Part shown: in pieces, positions 23,430 through 33,200 of the stretch | Layout of the letters: the number at the start of each line of letters is the position of its first letter | How positions within the stretch are numbered: position 1 is the stretch's first letter | Source of the DNA: Sarcocystis neurona | Taxonomy: Eukaryota; Apicomplexa; Conoidasida; Eucoccidiorida; Sarcocystidae | Assembly: GCA_000727475.1 (NCBI GenBank) | Contig: KL647291.1 | Location: 2,347,579-2,411,578 of the forward strand | Reading direction: 5' to 3' | Length of the DNA: 64,000 bases | The notes under the pieces: model-generated | Seen by the model: only the letters and a program-made list of their open reading frames with translations | Told to the model about the DNA's origin: nothing | Database searches by the model: none | Position numbers and translations under genes: made by a program

Positions 23430-25050
23430 GCGGACGTGGCGAGTGTCTTGTTCCTCCGAGAACTAGCCAGTAACTTTGTTAAGAGTAGATACCAGGTTTC
23501 TTGATTATATCTCTTGTAGTTGCCGCCACGCATAGAGAAAGAGAGAGTAAAAAGGCATGTTGACTGTTTATTCGACTTCCCAATAACGTATTTGTCTACC
23601 TTTTACATCGTGCATATCTTTCGTGTATGCACATATATATATAAATGTATGTATATACGTATGTGTGGATCGCCCTCTGTAGCGCGCTCGGGCCTGGCAT
23701 TTTGAGGAGGAGACAGAAACAACTGTTGACTGCCGATTGACTACCGTAACTGCATATTTTCTTGGCTTTGGCGATTACACCTGTTTTCCATCAGTACACA
23801 CGTATATATATAACTTTGTACACGTGTTACACCGCCCCCTGTAGTCGGCGGATAGGGTTAGGCTGAGAAAGATTAGGCCGCACCAGAGTAACAGGATGTA
23901 CGGGAGAATCTGGAGAACATGGGCAGCAAAGAAGAAAACGAAAAAGAAGAAGAAAGAAGCCTGCTGCGTCGTCGGATAGTCTTCATGTGTGTACACAGAG
24001 ACAGGGAGAGGACAAAGGATACATACGAGGACACACAGACGAAAAATACGCGTAAACGTGCATATTCACGAATATTTGCGTAGACGGGTGTGAGGTCATA
24101 GTTTTGCTGCATTTGACGAGCGGGGCGGCGAGGGAGAGGGAAACGAACAGAAAGAAGGGGAACAAGAAGAAGAAAAAAAGAGAAGAGAGGGGCAAGACAA
24201 ACGACACAGCCAGAAGAAAAGGGAACGGGAAGACGACTGGAGAGCACAGAGGATTATGTGGAACCGACGGTGTAGCCCGCCGTCCCATTCGATTTTGGTC
24301 GACTTCCTCGAATTCTTCTTTCTTTTGACTCTTCTTTGTGTGTGTCTGTGTGTCTACGAAGGATATGTAAAGGGCTCGTAGCTGCTTGGGTTAAGAAGTC
24401 GTCCACCATTCCTTTTCTCTTTTTCTCCCAACTCTCTAGCTCTTGCTTCTCCTCTTCCTCCTCCTCCCTCTTCTTCTTTGACGAAGCAAACTTCCACAAT
24501 CGCTCAAACTTGCCCTACCTTGTCTTCCCGCGTTTTTCTCTCTTTTCTCTCTCTTTCCAGTCTTTCCTACTTCGTTCGTCCCGGTCCTTTTCTTCGTCGT
24601 CTTTTTTCTCCTCGTATTCGAATTCTTCACTTTCCTGCGCGTCTTCACCACTTTCCTTCCCCTTCGTCTTTATTCTTTCTCCCCCTTCTCTTCCTCTTTC
24701 CCCTCCTCCTTTCCTCCTGCTGTTTGTTCATTTCCCTCTTTTTTTCACTTCTTCCTCCTCCTCTACTACTTTCCTGCTTCTGTTCTGTTTCCTTCTGCCT
24801 CGTCCTCTTCTTGTTCTTTTCTTTTTTCTCTTCGGCCACCTCCTCCTCCTCCTTTCTTTCTTCCTCCGTGTGCTTTACCTCCTTCTCCCCCCCTTTCTTT
24901 TCCTCGCACCTGCCTTCATGTCTTCCATCTTCTCTTTCGTCTCCTACTAGCCACGCTGTCCTTGTCCCTCCGCTGACTTCTCGTTTTCCTCTCTCTCTAT
25001 CGCTTCATTTTCCCCCCCACCTCCTCCGCTGTTTTATTTCTCTGCACCAG
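23430..25050. other. Unassigned; purine tract then long pyrimidine tract
   Basis: 24100-24250 is purine-rich. 24290-25050 is pyrimidine-rich on the plus strand and ends in the acceptor of the exon at 25051, so it is probably its upstream intron or 5' UTR. Short open pieces (for example 24478-24530) lack firm boundaries. Confidence 0.4.
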
Positions 25051-27554
25051 GTGATGAAGCGCAGCCGCTGCCGCACGCCTGTGATGCAGGGGATGCTGCA
25101 GAATGAACTCTGGCACGCGTCTTTCAAGGATGCACGGCTCGTCCTGCCCATTGTTGATCCTACGAAAAGAATTCGTTTTTACGTCTGCGCTATCACAACT
25201 ACTCATCACGAAGAAGAGGGCAGAAGGACCAGGGACATTGCGCTCATGGGTATCGGGTATACCGCATCCTTCTTCATGGATCAGTGTAAAGTCAGTCATT
25301 TCTTCTTCTTCATTTTCTTTCGCCTTTCCTCGTCTCTCTCTGTCTCTGACCGAATGGAAATGTCCACTGAAAAAAATCTAGTCCCCCCTTCCTCTTCTTT
25401 GTTCCGGGTGCTTCTTCTTCCTGTCCTTGTCCTCCTTGCCTGTTCCGTCCTCTTCTTCTTATTTTCCCCTTCCGCGTCTTCTGTCTCTTTAGCTTCTCTT
25501 GCTTCGTCTGTGTAAATTTTCCTCCGCTCGACTGGTTCTGTTTCTCTCTAAAATATTTGGTCTACGACTGCTGCATCGCAGGCTTCTCTGCCTCTACCTC
25601 TGTCGTACGTACTCTTCGCTGCGCCCAGGGTAACTGCGCTCTGCCACACCTGCGTCTTCTTCACATGGCCGCAAGAAAATTCTTCCTGTTGCGCGTGGGA
25701 CACTTCAGCGCATGCTACCCTGTCGCATGCCCGCCGTTGTCACTGCTGCTTCTGCGAGGAAAAAATTCCTTTCTCTCCCTGTCTGTCTCCCTCCTCCTAC
25801 TGTTCCTTCTTTGTCCACAACGGCCACTCCTCACTGCCACGCAGGAGGCTGCTGCGTTGTGGAACTCCTGCTTCTCCTTTTTCTTCTTCTCGAGTGCTGC
25901 TCCATCTGCATTTACCAGGTGCATGCCTGCACTTGATAACATGCATCTATTTATATGCACCTACATATACATTTATTTAACATTTAACACGTACTTACAT
26001 CCACACATATATACATGCATATGTACGCCTCTGCATACACATACATGTATTTACACATATATATACGCATATGCACTTACACAATATATGCTAACATATA
26101 TGCATTTCTGTACACGTGACCTGCATTCCTGCATACACACATACATAACTACGTACATGTATATATGTATGTATATATATATATATATGCAGAAAGTGCG
26201 AGAGAGGCACGCAATGAATTTGTGAAGGATCCGAGACATCGTGCACATCTGCTGCTGCCTCGCCGTGTTGAGACGCCGCTAGCGACTTTTCCAGAGGCAG
26301 GTTTCTGCATGCGTTCGCTTCGCCGTGTTCCGACGCACGTTGAGGATGTGTTGATCGGGTGCCGCTGCATGCTTGGGGGGCTTGCGGTGTACGTACGCCT
26401 GGCTGCACGTGATGTGTGGAGGGCTCCTCTTCCACACAGCGTTCGAAGCACGCCCTGCACAGGGGCGTGTACACCTGTAACTTTGCAAGTATATCAGCTG
26501 TCTGCGTAGTATCTCTGGGACCTGTCTCTCTGTCTCTCTACATGTGGACGCGGACAGCCAGACAACCGCATCTGTTTTTTCTGTCTATTCGTACGCAGAT
26601 GCGATTACATTTCTACACAGACTTGTTGCCCAAGTGCAGAGCAGGAGCAGCTTGCTGCACGAAGGGCACATGTCCGGAGACGGCCGCGTCTCCCTTCCTC
26701 TCCACTCCCCCACTGCCCACGTGTTGTCGAGAAGCTTTTGCATAAGAAACATTCTCGTTCGCAGGGCATGGGGAGAAAGTGCATTTTGCATGCGTGTGGG
26801 AGGGGGAATGGGTTTTCTGCAGGATTTCGGAACGAGCGTGATGGAACTGAAGCCCGTGCAGGACGGCGACGAGTCAATAACGCCAGGTACTCTGCCTGCA
26901 GTCCGCTGCTGCTGTCGCTCCCTCCGACGTAGCACACACAAACACACACTCACACAGAGTCTGTATGTCTTTTTTTCCTTTGTTTGTCAGTATTGTGGAG
27001 GGAGAGTGTGATGTGCATCAGTTCGCCGACGTACAAATTTCACGCCGGGTTTTCCCCTGTTACGAAGGTGCGCGTAGACGTTGTATTTCTGTAGACACGT
27101 GTGTATGTGTGTGTGTGCGTGTGTGAACATAAAGTGACTTTTTCTTGCGTACTTGAAGACAGACAGGCAGACACGTGGCCGTGCAGATGTATACCTACAC
27201 GTTGCTTCCCGTTCGTAGGGAGGTATCTATCTATCTATCTATCTATCTATCTACATATATATATATATGAAAGTTGCCGCGTATAGAATCAGGTGGGCGT
27301 CCCGCTGCGCGCAGGTGTATGTAGAACAATTGCCACGTGTAGAGTGAGGCGGGTAGCCCCCCTGCGTATAGTTGTATAGATAACAGTTGCCGTAGGTAGG
27401 CGGAGGCGGGCAATTCCTTTTGCAGAGATGTATTTGTAACTGTTGCCAGTGCAGAGGGAGGCGGGCAGGTGCAGGCGTGCGTCGGGCGGCAGCCTTGCAG
27501 ACAAATTTTGCCGGCGGTCGTTTTTTGCCGCACGAGCCGCACGAAGAGCAGTGA
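25051..27554 (+). CDS. Six-exon gene of unknown function, complete 3' end
   Basis: Exons 25051-25285, 25582-25629, 26193-26300, 26599-26886, 26991-27067 and 27501-27554 (TGA 27552-27554) join with consistent phases 1, 1, 1, 1 and 0, each between pyrimidine-AG and GT. The join gives about 215 residues without stops. Pieces include MQGMLQNELWHASFKDARLV, RHRAHLLLPRRVETPLATF, AFCMRVGGGMGFLQDFG and the end GGRFLPHEPHEEQ. Composition is normal, unlike the surrounding repeat proteins. The first exon begins GTGATG, so ATG 25054 may be the start, or an upstream exon is missing. I do not recognise the family; the RVGGG motif recalls GAS2 domains, but the surroundings do not match well. The last intron contains the 56-57 bp repeats. 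Confidence 0.7.
25930..26192. repeat. TATG/TACA microsatellite in intron
   Basis: The repeat fills most of the second intron of the gene at 25051-27554 and ends as (TA)n directly before the acceptor at 26192. Confidence 0.75.
26386..26399. promoter_or_regulatory. Palindrome copy with one mismatch (GGTGTACGTACGCC)
   Basis: It lies in the third intron of the gene at 25051-27554. GCATGC occurs about 20 bp upstream, as it also does just before the 10281 copy. Confidence 0.4.
27225..27268. repeat. (ATCT)n then (TA)n microsatellite
   Basis: Seven or so ATCT units followed by a TA run, in the last intron of the gene at 25051-27554. Confidence 0.85.
27273..27495. repeat. Degenerate 56-57 bp tandem repeat, four copies
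   Basis: Units begin with (G/A)TTGCC at 27273, 27329, 27386 and 27442 and share a central AGGCGGG core. On the minus strand copies read as a 19-residue pattern (LPASAYLRQLLSIQLYAGG, then LPASLYTWQLFYIHLRAAG). They sit in the last intron of the plus-strand gene. Confidence 0.7.
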
Positions 27555-28290
27555 CGCTAGGCAGCAGCAGCAGGACACTAAGCAGCAGCAGCGGCACACC
27601 ACACAGCAGCCGCGAACGGAGCCGCAGCAGCAAGTCACCAGCAGCAGCACGTCAACTGGCAACGGCGAAAGAAACACCAGCAGCAGCTCACACAGATAGA
27701 TGATGTACTTGTACACAGACAAAGAGACATATACGTATATGTATGGGTCACTTGGGTAGATGTTTCTATGTGTATCTATGCTCACACACATTTTCGTTTT
27801 CAGTCTACAGAGGTCAGGTAGCTATTAATCATATCATTTCTCGACCGCGCGTTCATTTTCTGTCTGTCTGTGTTGTGACATTTGTTGCTTGTGGCGTGGT
27901 GCTGTAGGAAAGCTAGAGGTAGCTGTTCGTTGCTGCATGCCCTCGGAAGGGCCCTCTATTCCTGAGGACGTGGAGAGCAGGTCAGAAGAAGAGGAAAAAA
28001 AAGTGGGAGGGGCGATGCAGAAATCGAGCAGAGAAGAAAGACAAAGAAGCAGAAGACGAGTGGCAGCAATCGCTGCGGCAGGAGGATACCAGCAACAAAG
28101 GAGGAGGATGGGCAGAAGGAACCGCAGCAGCAGGCGCAGATGAAGATGAAGCAGCAACAAGAGCAGCAGAGAAAAAACCCAGCCAAGAAAGGAGTTTCAG
28201 CTTCAGTCCGGTGACAGAGAAGAAGCAGTAGCTGTACCAGCGAACTGACAGCCGCACGCCACGCAGAGCGAAGGGACGGCCGGGTGTTGA
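27555..28290. other. 3' flank with CAG runs, then purine-rich DNA
   Basis: CAG runs at 27560-27690 lie just after the TGA and would fall in the 3' UTR. 27960-28290 is purine-rich with CAG. Frames such as QQQQDTKQQQRHTTQQPRT are open but unsupported. Confidence 0.35.
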
Positions 28291-28611
28291 AAGGAAAAGG
28301 AGAACAGAAGAGCGAAAGGAGAGAGGCAGAGAGGAAAGGAGGAGGGACAGCAGCGGACTTGCCGCAGCAGCGGGCACGCCGCAGCAGAGGTACAAGATGA
28401 GCAGCAGGAGAGGACGGGGAGCAGGCGCAACAGCGGCGACATAGCTGCGGCAGCAGCAGCAGACACACAGCAGCAGGAGGAGCAAAGATCGAAAAAAAAG
28501 CAGTTTCGCGCAGACATCCCAGCAAATAATTCTCATTGTTCTCGTTGCCAGCAGCTGCAGCTGCACGCCAGTCGCAGCAGCAACGACGAGTCGTCACGAG
28601 CACCTCGGTAA
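28291..28611 (+). CDS. Low-complexity terminal exon or ORF, 106 residues
   Basis: After a TGA at 28288-28290 the plus frame is open for 106 codons to a TAA at 28609-28611. It starts charged (KEKENRRAKGERQRGKEEGQ), has an Ala and Gln run, and ends with ordinary sequence (KKQFRADIPANNSHCSRCQQ). There is no ATG, so it would be an internal or last exon. CAG is sense. The minus strand is pyrimidine-rich and also open, so an intron on the other strand is the alternative. Confidence 0.42.
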   Translation, partial: KEKENRRAKGERQRGKEEGQQRTCRSSGHAAAEVQDEQQERTGSRRNSGDIAAAAAADTQQQEEQRSKKKQFRADIPANNSHCSRCQQLQLHASRSSNDESSRAPR

Positions 28612-29211
28612 CAGTGCAACAGAAGCCGAAGCGCCGCAGAAGACGCTGCTGCAGGAGAGAAGAAGCAGCAGCTGCGGAAGAGAAGAGAAGCAACAGCAGC
28701 AGCACAAAAATGTTAGCAGCAGGGGAAGGAGCTCTACAGCGCTGCAGCAATCAGAGGAACAACAGAACTTCCGTTTTCCACCGTCTGCGCGGATGCGTGT
28801 GCATGTCTCATTTTGCAGCAGGTGACGCGAGGGATGCAAGGGCGCTGCAAGTATATCGCTCTCCGTATATATTCGTGTACTGGCACATGTCTCTCCTTCG
28901 TTTTCTTTCCTTTTCTCTGTCCCTCTCAAAGACTGCATGAGAGCAGAAACCTGCGTGCAGACCTCTTTCTTGCTTTCTCTCACTCTGCCTCCGCGTACCT
29001 GTGTATTTTTCATCCGGTGGCTCTTGTTCCGCCTATGTCTCAGGTTTTTCTATCCTTTCTTTTCGTCTTTTTTTCCCTTTCTCCCCTTGTCACTGCCTAT
29101 CGGTCTCCTCTCCTCCTTCTTGTGTCTTTTCTTCTTTGCTCTCTCTCTCTCCCACTCGGTCTCGGGGTGACGCGCCATACGCACACCCTCCGCTATTACA
29201 TGGTACGAAGA

Positions 29212-30279
29212 AGAAGTAAATCAGAAGGTGCCAGCTCTTTGCCTGAGATTAGTCTGTAAAGCAGTAGAGTGCGACACGTGTCCATCGCTACTTGGGAGAG
29301 GTTTTTTTCCCCTTTCTCTCCCTTACTCTTCTTCCCTTTGTCTGTCTCTCTTTTTCTCTTCTCCTGTCTCTCCTGCTGTCTCTCCTTACGTCTGTGTGCA
29401 TCAGCGTCTGCGTCTGTCGTCTCTCTCTGCGGTTCTGGTCGTATTTCTCTGCGTCGCAGCTGCTCACCACGTGCAGGCGGTTCTCTGTCTGTTGTGGACA
29501 GGTGAAACTCTCTGTTTCACTTCCTCTGCTGCTGCTCTTGCTGGTATACCGACAGTTCCCATTTTCCCTTCTCTACGCTGCGGGTAGCAGCAACGACTAC
29601 GTCTTCGCAGAAACAGAGAAATATTCGCCGAATTTTGTTTGTGCATGTGTATCGTGTGTGTTGCAGCGTGCTGGAGGCGTTCCAAGCGTAAGACGTCATA
29701 TTTTCAGTCAGCGAGAGAGAGGGAGAGGGAGAAAGAGGAGTTCTCGTTTCTTCTTATGTATATGTATATATATATATATATGTCCCTCTTGCTACTCGAC
29801 CTGTTTGTGCTGCTTGTTTTTCTTCTGTCCTTTCGTGTCCCTTCTTTCCCTGCTGACTGTTCTCCTCTCTCTAATAGGCCCTTCCTCATTTCTTCTCCTT
29901 TCTCGCCGTTGTTTTGCTGCTTGTCTCAGCGTTTCCTTCTCTGTCATTTCTTCGGTTCTTCTTTCGCTTTCTCCTCTTGTAAAACGCTGCGCGCTCTCCG
30001 CACGTCTCCCGCTCCTCCACCTTCTCTCCTCTGCAGCATCTTTTTTCCCTGCTTCTCTCACTCGCGTTTCCCTCTTCTTGTATTTTCCTTCCTCTCCCAT
30101 TCTTTTTTTGTTCGTCCTCGTTCTTCGTCTTTCTCTCCTTTTGCGGTATCTCCTCATCGGCTTTGCATCGCCCTATTTCGCGCGCACCGTCACGCTTTAC
30201 CTCCTTCTCTTAGCTGCGGGTTCACCACCGCGACAGATGTGCGCATCTCCTGGGGTTGCGTGCACCTATTTCCATACTG
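29212..30279 (+). CDS. Four-exon fragment of a helical protein, unknown family
   Basis: Exons about 29212-29300, 29460-29501, 29591-29687 and 30237-30279 join in phases 1, 1 and 2 and end in phase 0 at a GTATTA donor. The third exon could instead start at 29588. The translation is non-repetitive and looks alpha-helical: QKVPALCLRLVCKAVECDT, AAHHVQAVLCLLWT, QKQRNIRRILFVHVYRVCCS, CAHLLGLRAPISIL. Introns are strongly pyrimidine-rich on the plus strand. The donor at 29301 (GTTTTT) is weak. The 5' boundary of the first exon is uncertain. More exons are needed at both ends, and a low-complexity exon lies upstream at 28291-28611. I do not recognise the family. Confidence 0.58.
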
Positions 30280-30299
30280 GTATTATTTATGCCTCTTTG

Positions 30300-31080
30300 T
30301 CCGTATACATAATGTATGTTACACTTTTGTGTATATATTTATGTGTGTATTTTTCATGTACATTTATGCGTGTGTATGCTATATATATACATATATATAC
30401 ACGTATATACATGTGTGTATATATGTATGTATATTTTTATGTAAATATATTTATATAATATTTCTGAATGCGCTGAGATGTGTGTGTGTGTGTATCTGCC
30501 CGTGTATGTGCCCATACATCGGCACTACGTAAATGCTTGCACATGTAGATAAGGAGATCCATGCGAGTTGGTGCACGCACCCATCCGTATACATAGACGT
30601 ATTCTTACGCAATATAATTATATACGTATGTGCATATAAATATACATATGTATGGGTTCCATGCAGGGTTCCTGTCTATGGGTCAAATATAATGTGTATG
30701 TGAAGTGTATGCCCGCGAATGCATGTACGTAAGGCGCATAGTTTTGGTGTTCGTTATAGGGGACAGGTCTGCGTACAGGCATATGCGTAATTTATCTACG
30801 TTAATATATATATATATATATATGTGCATGTATGTATAAGTGGAAGTACGTACACGATCACACAGTACGCTCTTAATATATATAATGCTTGTGTAGATGG
30901 GAGGATGTGTGTGTTCGTTGAAAGACGTTCCAATCTAAATGATACGTGCGTAGGAATATGCCACATTTAATTCGTACATATATATATATATATATACACG
31001 TAGACGGGGGTATGAACTGGAACATCTAAACTTGTGGAGGAACGCAAGGCTCTGTGTACATACATGAGTAGTGTAGATGT
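30300..31080. repeat. TA/TATG microsatellite island
   Basis: Alternating TATG, TACA and pure (TA) runs, including about 22 bp near 30805 and 20 bp near 30978. No gene. Confidence 0.8.
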
Positions 31081-31123
31081 AGCCCAGAGGTACGCGGTCC
31101 AATTTTTTGGTTAGTTATTGCAG

Positions 31124-31295
31124 AGCTAATGTAAGCTACACCCAAGTGGAGCAAGCACCTGGAGAGAAGGCACTGTCAGGTGTTGAGAAGCCGGCACCGG
31201 CAACTGCTAGCACACGCTTGTCACAGCAGATTTATACAGCAGCGAGCGTGTTGCAGCAGCAAACGTGCAGCAGCAACAGGAGCAGCCGTATCTAA
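31124..31295 (+). CDS. Candidate terminal exon, 56 residues
   Basis: A pyrimidine-rich acceptor ending GCAG at 31123 is followed by one base, 56 codons and a TAA at 31293-31295. The peptide reads ANVSYTQVEQAPGEKALSGV and then becomes Ala/Gln-rich. Only phase 2 avoids an immediate stop. It cannot join directly to the exon ending at 30279 (phase 0), so either an exon is missing or it belongs to another gene. Confidence 0.42.
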
Positions 31296-32160
31296 GCAGC
31301 AGCAGCAGCAGACGTCGGCAAGCGTGGTCGCAGTTAGACAGTATCAGGTGCACCAGGGACGCGGCAGAACCGGCAGCAGTGCGAAGGCAGCAGCAGGAGC
31401 AGCAGGGACACGTAGGTGACAACAGACATGCACAAGCTGAAGAGGGTAATGCAAGAGCAGCGGCACATGGACAGCCTATGGCACGGTCCAGCAGTAGCTG
31501 TGCTTCAGCGGTAGACGCCCGCAGTCCGCAGATGTCTCCCAGAAAGCAGCAGCAGAGCACCAGCACATATGCAGCAGTAGGTGGTCTTCGACAGCAGACA
31601 GCCTGCAGCGAGTAGTCAAGCAGAGAGACAGCAGCACGCGGGCAGCAGCAAACCTACCAAGGCGGCAGAAAGTAAGCAGCACGACGTAGCTACTTAGGCA
31701 GGTGAGCAGCAGGAGTTAGACAGCCACAAAAACGCGACGGCAGGATAAAAAAGTGCAGTCTGGAAGCAGCCGCAGATACTCGTACAACAAGAACACCCTG
31801 CAGCACGCAGCGACGGAGAAGCGGCAGGAGCGATGCGACAGCGGAAATTCAACAACAGGAAGAATGCAGCGGCAATACACAGAGGCAGGTATGCGGCAGC
31901 AGCAGCAAGTATACAGCAGCAGCAAGTGTACAGCAGCAGCTGTTTGTGTAGCAGCAGCTAGTCGGCCCTAGGAGGGCCGCGTGATAACAGCCAGCCAGCA
32001 GCTAGGAGGAAACAGCAGCAATCAGAAGTAAGGATGCCGCTGCAGCGGTCGAGGAGCAGTGTTCAATGCTTTTGGGCTAGCGCGTGTACCGCCGGCGCAG
32101 CAGGAGCAAGAACAAGACGGTAGCAGCGGCAGGAGGAGGGGGAGTTGCTACTACAAGTGG
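31296..32160 (+). repeat. CAG-dense stretch without a long frame
   Basis: CAG units are scattered at high density on the plus strand for about 860 bp, yet stops occur in every frame. The longest frames are about 80-117 codons (for example 31265-31615). Confidence 0.6.
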
Positions 32161-33200
32161 AACGTCCTCTCAGCTTGTCGTTTTTTTGCCGATTCACACA
32201 TCCCACGCTGGGGTGTCGGCGTGTACGTAGTTACATATTTCTATGTGCGGAGACGTGTGTGAGTGTGTAAGTCGTATATCGGTGCATATGAATACGCCTA
32301 GCTTTTATACACATCTCTCTGCCAGCTCTACATATCTGTGTACATATATATATATATATATACGTATATATAGATATACGTTTCACCGTGCGTGTTACGG
32401 GAACATACGCATAACTTTGTCTGATTTTGTTTGTGGTGTTGCATGTGGAACCGCTGTACAGGAAGCTAGATGAGGAACTGAAGAAGAAAACGGAGCAGTC
32501 ATAGAAGACACGTGGAGGAAGAACGTGCCTATTTAGAGGCAGATCTTTTAATTTCGTACTCATTTTCGCGTGCTTTCACAAGATGCTTCCTGGGGATGCG
32601 GCCCCTACGCGAGCAAACGTCTGCTACACACCGCTGTGAATGAATTAAATGCTGCCCCACCTTTACTGCTCTTCCTGCTACATTGGGCAGTACGCATGGC
32701 GCGAAAGCGGATTCTGCTACACGCGAAGTGAAATACTGGGACTGGTCGCGCCAGCAAATCCCGTCATCCAATTCTGTACACTCTGTGTATTTTAATCTGC
32801 ATACACTGTACACGGCTCTACGCATACACGCAGGCGTACACCTATGCGTGCATGCTTACCTGCACGTATGTATGTACTCGTACATACGTGATGTTATGTG
32901 TATGTATGTCTTTGTACATGATTTTGTATGAAGATAGATATGTGTGCACAACCTCTGAGCGCGTGTTTATGGATAATACGACTAGCAGTTCCTCGTACTC
33001 GCACAGACGCACAGGCAAAGTTCTTGTATCAGTACACACGCTGATGTATATGGGGGCAGGTACACCACATTCATCAAATTGTGTGCCTGTAATAACACTC
33101 GTATGCAAACAAGTGTGTGCGTTTGTACATGGAAGGCGATTTCCACCGAGAAGAAATCAGGCAGTTTCCCGGGCGAACGATCCAAGCGTGTCTTCATACG
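32161..33200. other. Microsatellite-bearing, unassigned
   Basis: A (TA)n run lies at 32344-32362 and TATG/TACA at 32840-32940. No supported gene. Confidence 0.5.

Noticed and set aside
26700..26886. Possible GAS2 domain from the RVGGG motif.
   Set aside because: Only five residues match; the aromatic residue expected after GGG and the following pattern are absent.
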